Shown here piece by piece: positions 1 to 6,202 of a DNA stretch of 6,296 nt. The stretch's first letter is position 1. Every line of letters begins with the position of its first letter. The translations under genes and the position numbers were made by a program. The notes under the pieces were generated by a model. That model saw only the letters and a program-made list of their open reading frames with translations. It was not told the DNA's origin and did no database searches. Source of the stretch: Deltaproteobacteria bacterium (GTDB taxonomy: Bacteria > Desulfobacterota > DSM-4660 > Desulfatiglandales > Desulfatiglandaceae); the NCBI GenBank assembly GCA_019314425.1, contig JAFCZI010000141.1, positions 1 to 6,296 of the forward strand, read 5' to 3'.

Positions 1-2
1 AT

Positions 3-1118
3 AGTTTGGATGGGGCTTTGATGGTGGAAAAAACAGACCTTTATTATCTGTCCGGAACCAAACAAGATGCCCATTTGTTTGTCCCTTCAACTGAATTCCC
101 ATTGCTTATGGTGCGAAAAGATTTTGAAAGAGCCGTTTCCGAGTCCCCCATCCGGGAGATTGTGCCCCTTTCCGGATATTCCAAACTGCCTCGTTTGATA
201 GAAAAAGGGATAAACGGTTTTCCCCGGCGGATGGGTCTGGAAATGGACGTTCTCCCGGCGAATCTGTACTTTTTGTATCAGAATCTCTTTCCGAATACTG
301 AAATGGTGGATATTTCACAACTGATTCGCGAAGTTCGAATGGTCAAGTCCGAGTATGAAATTGATCGTATTTCCGAGGCAGCCGGGATGGCGGATGGCAT
401 GTATGCAAAAATGCCTGAATTTCTTTCCGTGGCTGAAACCGAACTGGAACTTGCCATAATGGTGGAAAATTACTATCGGAAACGGGGCCATCCCGGCATC
501 GTTCCGACGCGCGGTTTCAATTCGGATGCCATTTATGGCCATATTATGGCTGGTAAAAACGCTGCGGTTCCCACCAGTTCGATCGGCCCAACGGGCGGAA
601 ATGGTCTGGGACCTTTTTATCCCCAGGGCGCGGGGATGAACAAAATAGAATCCAACAGCCCGTTACTGGTTGATTATTGCGCCAATTTTGAAGGCTATAT
701 CTCTGATTCAACACGGATTTTTTCACTCGGTAAACTGAAAGAGCCTTTTGTTCATGCTCATGAGGTGATGATGGAGATCCAGGATACTGTGGCGCAAAAG
801 GGTCTTCCGGGCGCAAAAGCGGAAGATCTCTACTTCTTGGCTTTGGGCATTGTGGAAAAAGCCGGCCTGACGGATGGATTTATGGGAAGTCCCAAAGGGG
901 TTCCGTTTGTGGGGCATGGTGTGGGTCTTGAACTGGATGAATGGCCCGTGATCGGAAAGGGCGGGAAAACGCGTCTTGAAGAAGGAATGGTCATTGCTCT
1001 GGAGCCCAAAATGGTGTTCCCGGGGGAAGGGGTTGTGGGGATTGAAAACACCTTTGTGGTTACCGGGACCGGCATGAAAAAAACCGGTCGGTTTCCCGAT
1101 GCCATTAAAGTTTGTTGA
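3..1118 (+). CDS. M24 family metallopeptidase (Xaa-Pro aminopeptidase/prolidase-like), 5'-truncated by window edge
   Basis: Likely a cytoplasmic two-metal peptidase of the creatinase/prolidase/aminopeptidase P fold, which in this family removes or cleaves residues next to proline; the actual substrate cannot be read. The frame is open to the left edge, so the TTG at 6 is probably internal: the first visible residues (LDGALMVEKTDLYYLSGT) match the usual start of the creatinase N-domain minus some residues. Counting from that TTG, the N-domain covers about 1-110 and the pita-bread catalytic domain about 120-360. All five expected metal ligands are present: D223 (LLVDY), D234 (ISDSTR), H304 (GHGVGLELDEWP), E333 (ALEPK) and E347 (GIENT). 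It ends at a TGA. No clear terminator follows, and a new promoter starts 33 bp downstream, so it does not appear to form an operon with the B12 receptor gene. The family call is secure; specificity is not. Confidence 0.93.
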   Translation, partial: SLDGALMVEKTDLYYLSGTKQDAHLFVPSTEFPLLMVRKDFERAVSESPIREIVPLSGYSKLPRLIEKGINGFPRRMGLEMDVLPANLYFLYQNLFPNTEMVDISQLIREVRMVKSEYEIDRISEAAGMADGMYAKMPEFLSVAETELELAIMVENYYRKRGHPGIVPTRGFNSDAIYGHIMAGKNAAVPTSSIGPTGGNGLGPFYPQGAGMNKIESNSPLLVDYCANFEGYISDSTRIFSLGKLKEPFVHAHEVMMEIQDTVAQKGLPGAKAEDLYFLALGIVEKAGLTDGFMGSPKGVPFVGHGVGLELDEWPVIGKGGKTRLEEGMVIALEPKMVFPGEGVVGIENTFVVTGTGMKKTGRFPDAIKVC

Positions 1119-1151
1119 AAGGGGTCAGGGGGGGTGTTTCCCGGATTTCAC

Positions 1152-1180
1152 TTGACTTTCCTTTGCTCCGATTTTAGAAG
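1152..1180 (+). promoter_or_regulatory. Predicted sigma-70 promoter of the B12-riboswitch/receptor transcript
   Basis: TTGACT at 1152-1157, a 17-nt spacer, then TAGAAG at 1175-1180 (4 of 6 matches to TATAAT). A start near 1187 would begin the RNA exactly at the P1 stem of the aptamer. The second riboswitch leader in the window has the same TTGACT -35 with the same spacing, which supports the call. The -10 is imperfect. Confidence 0.55.
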
Positions 1181-1186
1181 TGACCG

Positions 1187-1367
1187 TTCAGGTGCTCTTA
1201 TTGAGCCTAACAGGGAACTCCGTAAAAACGGGATGGGCCCGCCGCTGTGACCTCTACCCTTGGTTTTTAAGGGAATTCTTTTGGCGTTTTATTGACCACT
1301 GTTCCAGCCAGGTTTTTTGAATGGGAAGGTCGCCAAAAGGGGGAGGGAGTCAGAAGACCTGCCTGAA
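1187..1367 (+). ncRNA. Cobalamin (AdoCbl-type) riboswitch aptamer upstream of the receptor gene
   Basis: All the conserved boxes of the cobalamin riboswitch occur in order. AGGTGC is at 1190-1195. AACAGGGAA lies around 1209-1217. A P5 hairpin CCGT-aaaa-ACGG spans 1220-1231. GCCCGCCGCTGTGA is at 1237-1250. A CCCTT/AAGGG arm pairs 1257-1261 with 1269-1273. CCACTG is at 1296-1301, GGGAAGG at 1323-1329, and the closing AGTCAGAAGACCTGCC box ends at 1363. The ends pair as a perfect 6-bp P1: TTCAGG (1187-1192) with CCTGAA (1362-1367). Members of this class bind adenosylcobalamin or related corrinoids and normally switch expression off when the ligand is abundant. It sits between a predicted promoter and an intrinsic terminator, ahead of a BtuB-like gene, the classic context. 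Confidence 0.97.
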
Positions 1368-1434
1368 TTGAGGAATTTCGTCAGTTGCGTGGACGCATTG
1401 GCGGGGTTGGATCTTGAGGATAAAAAAGGGAAAT

Positions 1435-1469
1435 CCCCGAGTCGATTTTTTTCGGTTCGGGGTTTTTTT
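1435..1469 (+). terminator. Riboswitch-controlled intrinsic terminator abutting the receptor start codon
   Basis: The arms CCCCGAGTCG (1435-1444) and CGGTTCGGGG (1453-1462) form a 10-bp stem with two G-U pairs and an 8-nt loop. Seven T follow at 1463-1469, directly before the ATG at 1470. This is the expected off-state terminator of a transcription-attenuating B12 riboswitch. The 3' arm also holds GGGG (1459-1462), the only plausible Shine-Dalgarno element for the receptor, so the same stem may block ribosome binding. A competing pairing of CGGGG (1402-1406) with CCCCG (1435-1439) could serve as antiterminator; this part is speculative. Confidence 0.88.
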
Positions 1470-3512
1470 ATGATGGGTGTGAAAAAATACATTCGAAACA
1501 TTGTAAGTGCCGTTTGCCTGGGTCTTTTGGTTTCAACCCCGGCATTTGTTTTTGCCGATGAGTCGCAGAAAGCTACAACCCTGGGGACGGTGGTGGTCAC
1601 GGCGCCGCCGGAGCAGCCCGATTTCAAAACCGGAGATGTCGATTTAGAGGAGACCACGGGTTTTGTGACGGTGATTGAGCGTGACGCATTTGAAGGCAAA
1701 ATGGAAGATCTCGCTGAAGTGCTTCAAAATGAGGGCGGGGTTCAGGTTCGCCAGGCGGGGGGGCTGGGCAGTTTTTCAACGGTGTCACTTCGCGGTTCTT
1801 CCAGTGATCAGGTTATGGTTTTTGTGGATGGTGTGCTTCTGAATGACGCTTCCGGAGGGGGTGTTGACTTGAGCAGCATCTCCCTTTCAGACGTAGCCTC
1901 CATCGAGGTCTATCGGGGTGTGACCCCCATAAACTTCAACAAGGCATCCATTGGCGGTGTGGTCAATATCAAGACCCTGCGTGCCAAAGAAGGGTTGAAA
2001 GCCAGTGCCACCCTGGGTTACGGTTCTTTTAATACCCGCCAGGCCTCGGGTTTTGTCAATCACAAATCCGGCAAATGGGACTATCTGATTTCGGCTGGCT
2101 ATCTGGCCAGCGATAACGACTTCGAATTTCTGTATGACAACCACACCGAATATAACCCCAATGATGACAAATGGGAAAAACGCAACAATGCACAGTTTGA
2201 TCAGGAAAATATCCTTGCCAAGGCCGGCTACGATTTCACCGATGATTTGCGTGTTGACCTGTTGAATCAATGGTTTTCAAAGGATCAGGGTTTACCCACC
2301 TGGAACAACAGCTCCAAAGCGGATGCTTCCCTGCAGACGGAGAGAAACATTACCGCTTTAAGTTTCACTGCCAACGACGTGGGGCCACTCCACCTTAACT
2401 CACGAACCGGTATTGACTATTCATACAAGGATGAATTGTATAACGACAGCCATGGCACCATTGGACTTGGGCGTCAGAAGAGTCGTTATATTACAAAACG
2501 TTACGGCGGAGATTTTTTCGTAGAATGGTTAGCGGAGATGAACGCGTTGAGTTTTATGGCGGATTACCACCAGGAAACCTATGATCCCGAAGATCTTCTG
2601 ACCCAGAAGAATCCCAACAAAAGCACTCGGAATACGTTGACGTTGGGCCTTCAGGACAGCGTGTTCCTCTTTCAAGACAGTCTCACGATAACACCGGCTC
2701 TCAGATATACCCATCTGAAGGATGACTTACAAAGCGCCACCAACATGTTTGGGACGCCCCTGGAGGGAGAAGAGCGGAGCGAGGACTACCTGAGTCCACA
2801 GATCGGGATTAAATACAGCCCGTTAAGCTGGTTGAATTTCAGAAGCAATCTGGCAAAATATGTTCGAGAACCGTCATTTTTTGAGTTGTTTGGTGACCGT
2901 GGGTTTATTGTGGGAAACTCGGATCTGAAGGCGGAAAAGGGTGTCAATTTTGATGCAGGCTTTGAAGTGAGGTACCCCGCGAAAACCGGGTGGTTGGACT
3001 ACATCTCTTTCAATACGGCCTATTTCGGCAGCAATGTGGATGATCTCATTACTTTCGTTTACGACTCAAGGGGTATCGGCAAAGCAAAGAATATATCCGA
3101 GGCCGAAATCCGGGGTGTTGAAAGTGAAATCCGTATTGATTTCCTCAAATATTTCCGGATGGTGGGCAATGCCACCTGGCAGGATCCCGTCAACAAGAGC
3201 CAGGTCAAAGCCTTTGATGGAAATAAATTGCCCGGGCGATTTAAAACCGCTTACCTGGGCAGGCTTGAGGCACGATATGCGGGTGTTAAGGTGTATGGCG
3301 AGTATGTTCGGGAAACCGGGATGTTCTACGATAGCGCCAACCTGCTGCCGGCCAAGGATAAGAACGAAATCAATTCCGGTATCTCCTGGCTCTTCCATTC
3401 CTTTCTCTTCAGCCTTACGGGACGGAACCTGACCAACCAGCAATACGAAGATTTCCATGGATATCCCATGCCGGGTCGTGCCTTTTATTTTACGGTGGGA
3501 TACCGTTATTGA
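1470..3512 (+). CDS. btuB: BtuB-like TonB-dependent outer-membrane receptor (corrinoid/vitamin B12 uptake)
   Basis: Outer-membrane gated barrel that, in this family, imports its ligand into the periplasm using energy from TonB-ExbB-ExbD; the upstream B12 riboswitch points to cobalamin or another corrinoid. The protein is 680 residues from the ATG at 1470, somewhat longer than E. coli BtuB. Residues 1-29 form a signal peptide (KKYIRN, a hydrophobic run, cleavage after AFVFA). A TonB-box-like GTVVVTA sits at about 39-45. The plug covers about 60-170 (VSLRGSSSDQVMVFVDGVLLND; SIEVYRG; SIGGVVNIKT), and the rest is barrel. It ends with LTNQQYEDFHGYPMPGRAFY and a terminal aromatic residue, as expected for Bam-assembled barrels. 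The frame stays open upstream to an ATG-like codon inside the aptamer at about 1320, but that region is structured RNA, and the signal peptide fixes the start at 1470 or 1473. Family certain; B12 specificity rests on the riboswitch. Confidence 0.95.
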   Translation: MMGVKKYIRNIVSAVCLGLLVSTPAFVFADESQKATTLGTVVVTAPPEQPDFKTGDVDLEETTGFVTVIERDAFEGKMEDLAEVLQNEGGVQVRQAGGLGSFSTVSLRGSSSDQVMVFVDGVLLNDASGGGVDLSSISLSDVASIEVYRGVTPINFNKASIGGVVNIKTLRAKEGLKASATLGYGSFNTRQASGFVNHKSGKWDYLISAGYLASDNDFEFLYDNHTEYNPNDDKWEKRNNAQFDQENILAKAGYDFTDDLRVDLLNQWFSKDQGLPTWNNSSKADASLQTERNITALSFTANDVGPLHLNSRTGIDYSYKDELYNDSHGTIGLGRQKSRYITKRYGGDFFVEWLAEMNALSFMADYHQETYDPEDLLTQKNPNKSTRNTLTLGLQDSVFLFQDSLTITPALRYTHLKDDLQSATNMFGTPLEGEERSEDYLSPQIGIKYSPLSWLNFRSNLAKYVREPSFFELFGDRGFIVGNSDLKAEKGVNFDAGFEVRYPAKTGWLDYISFNTAYFGSNVDDLITFVYDSRGIGKAKNISEAEIRGVESEIRIDFLKYFRMVGNATWQDPVNKSQVKAFDGNKLPGRFKTAYLGRLEARYAGVKVYGEYVRETGMFYDSANLLPAKDKNEINSGISWLFHSFLFSLTGRNLTNQQYEDFHGYPMPGRAFYFTVGYRY

Positions 3513-3514
3513 GT

Positions 3515-3566
3515 GGGAGTTTATGGATTTAAACAAAATCCATAAACCCCCGCTTGTTATTTTTTT
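3515..3566 (+). terminator. Intrinsic terminator of the receptor gene, between convergent genes
   Basis: A perfect 12-bp stem pairs GTTTATGGATTT (3519-3530) with AAATCCATAAAC (3536-3547) across a 5-nt loop. Three more G-C pairs (3515-3517 with 3549-3551) extend it beyond one mismatch. A T-rich stretch ending in seven T (3560-3566) follows on the + strand and runs into the stop codon of the convergent propeller gene. On the - strand no U-tract follows the hairpin, so it serves mainly the receptor transcript. Confidence 0.8.
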
Positions 3567-5040
3567 ATTCCGCTGCCGTTTCAATATGCGCTACATTGGA
3601 TGCGGCACCTGTTAATCCTTCTGCATTGTAGGGAATTACCGAAACATAAAAAGATGATCCGGCGGGGACCATTGCTGAGACGCTGGTTCGTGTCTTCCAG
3701 TCGTATAAAGCGGTCCAGCTACTTGCGGGCTCTGAAATCCACAAGTAGTATCCTTCCGCACCGGAAACCGTATCCCAATGGGCCATCACGTTGTTTCCGG
3801 AAACCGTCGACCCCAGGGTCGGCGCCAAAGGCACTCCCCGGGTGCAAAATGCCACAGCCTGGGGGTTCAGGTTTGTGGCAATGTTTTCGTTGAGGGTGTT
3901 ATCCGCTGTATCCACGATTTTAACAACGGCATTGGTGGAGTCACACACCCACATCATATCGTTCTTGTCCAGATAGGTCCCGGAATTCATGCCCGAAATG
4001 TTAATGTTCTGAAAACCGCTCAACGCACCGGAAACTTCGCCGGTCGTGGGATTGAATGCATAGAGCGTATTGTCGCCCCAGCCGGCATAGCCCACGAAGT
4101 AGCCTTTTGTCGGGGAAGCAATCAACATGCCGGATATGGCGCCGTAAGGGTGGGTTGTGGCATCGCCGTCATCTAGGACGATCGCTGATGCATAGGTAAT
4201 GGGATTGATGCTTTCGATACCGCCGGTATATTCGTAAACCGGGTCGCAGGAGCCGCCCGGCCAGGAGCCAACTCCCTGCACATAGACCCGATTGTTTTGG
4301 GCAATGTACTGAATGGAGCTGGGGTTTTTGACGGTCAGGGGGATTCCGATCATGCTGCCCGAGCCCATTCCGGTATCGATTTCCGTATCCGTTGTCGTAT
4401 CAAATACGGCTATATAGGCGATTTCGGTCGGACACCAGTCGACGAGGCGTTGCATGACAATGAAAAGCTTATTATTGGCAATCACGGCGCAGCACATCTC
4501 CGGCGCACCGCCTGCGTCGGCATACGCGCTCAGGTCCAGCTCGCCGATCTTAAAACCGGCTTCAGTGGTGGCGGAAGGGTTGATGATCCAAGCCTTGGTG
4601 GAACCATAGCGAATCAGATAGGCTTTGGTGGAGCTTACAAAGACCAGATCATAGGGGTTGCTGCTGTCTGTCTCACCCGCGTCACTGGTTGAAAATTGCC
4701 AGATGGGCGTATTGGGGGCTGTGATGTCCACCTTGGTGACACTGTCCGACTGAAACTGCTGAATTCGGTAATAGTATTGCCCGAAAGCCTTGACGGTGGC
4801 ACCGTTGCTTCCCGCAAGCAGGTTGTTGACGGCGATTCGTGGACCGGCCTTTGGATCAACGGTGACTGCTGAAACAGCGTAACTGCTGTAATCCGATGCG
4901 GCTGTTGCCACGACGCCGGTCTGGGTTGAATCGGCATGTACGGCACCCACACTGAACATCAGAAACAACAAGGTCCCTGTAAACAAAAATAGTTTGGCCG
5001 TGATTGATGGGCGTTTGGTAACTTCTGACATCTTTTTCAT
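3565..5040 (-). CDS. Secreted beta-propeller protein with C-terminal FN3-like domain, B12-riboswitch controlled; candidate BtuG-like corrinoid-capture protein
   Basis: 491 residues from the ATG at 5040. That start is preferred because GGAGG (5049-5053) lies 8 nt upstream; the in-frame ATG at 5055 overlaps this ribosome site. Residues 1-36 are a signal peptide (basic start, hydrophobic LFLFTGTLLFLMFSVGAVHA, cleavage before DSTQ) with no lipobox cysteine. Residues about 45-400 contain repeated beta-propeller-like blades: NPYDLVFVSSTKAYLIRYGS (129-147), IANNKLFIVMQRL (187-199), IAQNNRVYVQG (246-256), PTKGYFVGYAGWGDNTLYAFNPTTG (310-334) and TYLDKNDMMWVCDSTNAVVKIVDT (355-378). About 404-487 resemble a fibronectin type III domain. 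Six cysteines are present, including C183-C184. Convergent with the B12 receptor gene and behind its own B12 riboswitch, it is likely part of corrinoid acquisition. In Bacteroides, BtuG is a surface propeller that binds B12 for BtuB. Ligand binding here is inferred; another corrinoid-linked role is possible. Confidence 0.85.
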   Translation of the reverse strand: MKKMSEVTKRPSITAKLFLFTGTLLFLMFSVGAVHADSTQTGVVATAASDYSSYAVSAVTVDPKAGPRIAVNNLLAGSNGATVKAFGQYYYRIQQFQSDSVTKVDITAPNTPIWQFSTSDAGETDSSNPYDLVFVSSTKAYLIRYGSTKAWIINPSATTEAGFKIGELDLSAYADAGGAPEMCCAVIANNKLFIVMQRLVDWCPTEIAYIAVFDTTTDTEIDTGMGSGSMIGIPLTVKNPSSIQYIAQNNRVYVQGVGSWPGGSCDPVYEYTGGIESINPITYASAIVLDDGDATTHPYGAISGMLIASPTKGYFVGYAGWGDNTLYAFNPTTGEVSGALSGFQNINISGMNSGTYLDKNDMMWVCDSTNAVVKIVDTADNTLNENIATNLNPQAVAFCTRGVPLAPTLGSTVSGNNVMAHWDTVSGAEGYYLWISEPASSWTALYDWKTRTSVSAMVPAGSSFYVSVIPYNAEGLTGAASNVAHIETAAE

Positions 5041-5048
5041 GCGATTTT

Positions 5049-5053
5049 CCTCC
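5049..5053 (-). promoter_or_regulatory. Shine-Dalgarno GGAGG deciding the propeller gene start
   Basis: On the - strand GGAGG is followed by 8 nt and ATG (5038-5040). It overlaps the upstream in-frame ATG at 5053-5055, so the shorter protein starting MKKMSEV is the expected product. Confidence 0.8.
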
Positions 5054-5123
5054 ATTCCAAGTTGTTGTACCCTATATACGGGAGGTCAGACATCAATTGA
5101 CACCCCGCACCCTTGGCCCAAAG

Positions 5124-5163
5124 AAAAAAATCCCCGGACCAAAATGAATTGATCCGGGGATTT
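5124..5163 (-). terminator. Riboswitch-controlled intrinsic terminator in the propeller leader
   Basis: Read on the - strand, AAATCCCCGGA (5153-5163) pairs perfectly with TCCGGGGATTT (5128-5138) around a 14-nt loop. The run of seven T (5124-5130) provides the U-tract. It lies between the second B12 aptamer and the propeller gene, so it is the expected attenuator. Its 5' arm falls within a block identical to that of the first leader. Unlike the first terminator it ends about 84 nt before the start codon and does not cover the ribosome site. Confidence 0.88.
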
Positions 5164-5220
5164 CCCTTTTTTATCCCAAAACCGATGAACGTCCTTATTC
5201 CCGATAAGGTTTCGTTCCTT

Positions 5221-5383
5221 CTCCAGGCAGGTCTTCTGACTTACGGATCATTCTACTCACTGCGCCTTCCCATTCGGCTTTTCGGCCAAACAGTGACATG
5301 ATGCAGATTTCGTCCCGATTACAGCAGAGGGCCTGTCGCCGAATTTCACGGCGTTCCCTATTAAGCTCACTGAGCACCTAGAG
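5221..5383 (-). ncRNA. Second cobalamin (AdoCbl-type) riboswitch aptamer, upstream of the propeller gene
   Basis: On the - strand the full set of cobalamin riboswitch boxes appears in order. AGGTGCTC is at 5372-5379 and AGGGAA at 5354-5359. The P5 hairpin pairs CGCCG (5349-5353) with CGGCG (5337-5341). GGCCCTCTGCTGTAA is at 5319-5333, CACTG at 5291-5295, GGGAAGG at 5265-5271 and AGTCAGAAGACCTGCC at 5226-5241. P1 pairs CTCTAGG (5377-5383) with CCTGGAG (5221-5227) over 7 bp with one wobble. A small hairpin (5193-5209, CCTTAT/ATAAGG) links the aptamer to the terminator. Several boxes are identical to those of the first riboswitch, while the peripheral arms differ. It should regulate the propeller gene in response to corrinoids. 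Confidence 0.97.
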
Positions 5384-5396
5384 TGTACTGGAACCA

Positions 5397-5425
5397 CCCA
5401 TAAAACAAATCCTCAGCAAAGTCAA
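5397..5425 (-). promoter_or_regulatory. Predicted promoter of the second B12-riboswitch transcript
   Basis: On the - strand TTGACT (5420-5425) is followed by a 17-nt spacer and TATGGG (5397-5402), a weak -10. The position puts the transcript start just before the aptamer. The -35 and following bases (TTGACTTT, one differing base, CT) match the promoter of the first riboswitch. It begins only 13 nt after the lipoprotein stop codon. Confidence 0.5.
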
Positions 5426-5438
5426 TACAATTTGTGCC

Positions 5439-5855
5439 CTAATACCAGGGTCCCCAAGGTCCCCAGGGGCCCCACATTCCGAAATTCATGCGGGCATCCA
5501 TGTTGGTCTGAGCCGCCCAGCGGTAGTCCTGAGCCATTTTCTGTCTGGCGGCCAGGTTTTGAAATTTCTGGTATGACTTTTCACTGCCCACATACAGACA
5601 TTTGCATAAATCGGCATCGGCATAATAGAAATAGACTTTTCCCTCGTGCTGTTGCGGCACCAGTTTGCGCTGGGGAAGTCCTTCCAGGGCGGCCAGTTTT
5701 TCAGGTGTTTCAGCGAACTTCATCTTGAAACCCGAAGCGGCGAGCAGCCGTTCCATATCCACGGCATTCTGATTCTGAATGGCAGCGCACGACGCCAGAA
5801 GGGCTATCGAGGCAAGCAGGGCAACCACGTAAACGGCTTTTTTTGTTATTGGCAT
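5439..5855 (-). CDS. Small uncharacterised lipoprotein with Gly-Pro-Trp repeat tail
   Basis: 138 residues from the ATG at 5855, which has AAGGAG (5863-5868) 7 nt upstream. The longer open frame back to 5945 has no such site and would bury the signal peptide. Residues 1-22 form a lipoprotein signal (KK, then VYVVALLASIALLAS) with lipobox LASC. C23 is the predicted lipidation site, and Ala at +2 favours the outer membrane. The mature part has a short amphipathic segment (MERLLAASGFKMKFAETPEKLAALEGLP), a compact beta-like KVYFYYADADLCKCLYVGS and a helical YQKFQNLAARQKMAQDYRWAAQTNMDAR. It ends with three GPW units and Tyr. I know similar small lipoproteins of unknown function in proteobacteria (AAGF...TP...L...G...YFYAD...YVG...Y), but no named function. 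It lies upstream of the second B12 riboswitch on the same strand, so it is not itself controlled by it. Confidence 0.88.
   Translation of the reverse strand: MPITKKAVYVVALLASIALLASCAAIQNQNAVDMERLLAASGFKMKFAETPEKLAALEGLPQRKLVPQQHEGKVYFYYADADLCKCLYVGSEKSYQKFQNLAARQKMAQDYRWAAQTNMDARMNFGMWGPWGPWGPWY
5442..5473. repeat. Nine-base tandem microrepeat encoding the GPW tail
   Basis: Three imperfect 9-bp units of the type GGTCCCCAA / GGTCCCCAG / GGGCCCCAC stand in tandem (+ strand reading). In the lipoprotein frame they encode Trp-(Gly-Pro-Trp)3-Tyr before the stop. Repeat number could vary between strains by slippage. Confidence 0.75.
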
Positions 5856-5862
5856 GTCTTTT

Positions 5863-5868
5863 CTCCTT
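5863..5868 (-). promoter_or_regulatory. Shine-Dalgarno AAGGAG deciding the lipoprotein start
   Basis: On the - strand AAGGAG is followed by 7 nt and the ATG at 5853-5855. This selects the start that places the signal peptide and lipobox at the N-terminus. Confidence 0.8.
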
Positions 5869-6202
5869 ATTTCCCTGTCAACGGCTTTGGATCCGAGTTC
5901 GATTGAACCCATTAAAATAACTCGTAAATCCGCATGTAAATTCAAAAGGCAGGCGGCTTGTAGATTTTGAATCCTTCGTCACCCCTCTCCCTTAGCGAAT
6001 TACCCTATCAAAAAGTAAAAACAAGGGCAAGATTTCTTTTTTCCTTGCATTGTAACAACGTCACAGATCTTCAGATTTACTGATCCTGAATGGCTGCCCA
6101 CAAGGGCCTGAAGTGGACGGGAGTTTCCTCAACAACCGTATTCGCATATAAATTTTCTGAAGCAACAAACGCCTTCGGCGGGCTATATTAAAACTTGGAT
6201 AA
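5869..6202. other. Intergenic stretch without a recognised gene
   Basis: No convincing coding region is visible on either strand, apart from the unused upstream extension of the lipoprotein frame to 5945. The stretch holds the possible lipoprotein promoter, a TATAAA-like box at 6147-6152 on the + strand without a good -35, and a small CGCC-ttc-GGCG hairpin at 6171-6181. An unrecognised small RNA ending at the 6203-6227 terminator cannot be excluded. Confidence 0.5.
6002..6030 (-). promoter_or_regulatory. Possible promoter of the lipoprotein gene
   Basis: On the - strand TTGCCC (6025-6030), a 17-nt AT-rich spacer and TAGGGT (6002-6007) form a weak sigma-70-like pair, about 150 nt upstream of the start codon. 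Only a weak match. Confidence 0.25.

Noticed and set aside
1119..1151. Terminator for the M24 peptidase gene
   Set aside because: The G-rich stretch and the later CCCGG do not form a convincing stem with a T-tract.
1317..1469. Extended N-terminus of the receptor starting inside the aptamer
   Set aside because: The frame is open, but the bases form the conserved cobalamin aptamer and terminator. A proper signal peptide starts at 1470/1473, so the extra 51 residues are not expected to be translated.
3066..3584. 172-residue open frame on the - strand opposite the receptor 3' end
   Set aside because: It overlaps a well-supported receptor coding region, has no recognisable domain and no ribosome site of note; an antisense shadow.
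5073..5102. TATATA near the propeller start as an additional - strand promoter
   Set aside because: No acceptable -35 lies 16-18 nt upstream on the - strand; the TTGACA nearby is on the + strand and has no -10 partner.
5195..5377. 60-residue open frame on the - strand
   Set aside because: It lies entirely within the second riboswitch; its sequence is explained by the conserved RNA boxes and it has no family resemblance.
5856..5945. Upstream extension of the lipoprotein (30 more residues)
   Set aside because: It would place the lipoprotein signal internally, while AAGGAG is correctly spaced for the ATG at 5855.
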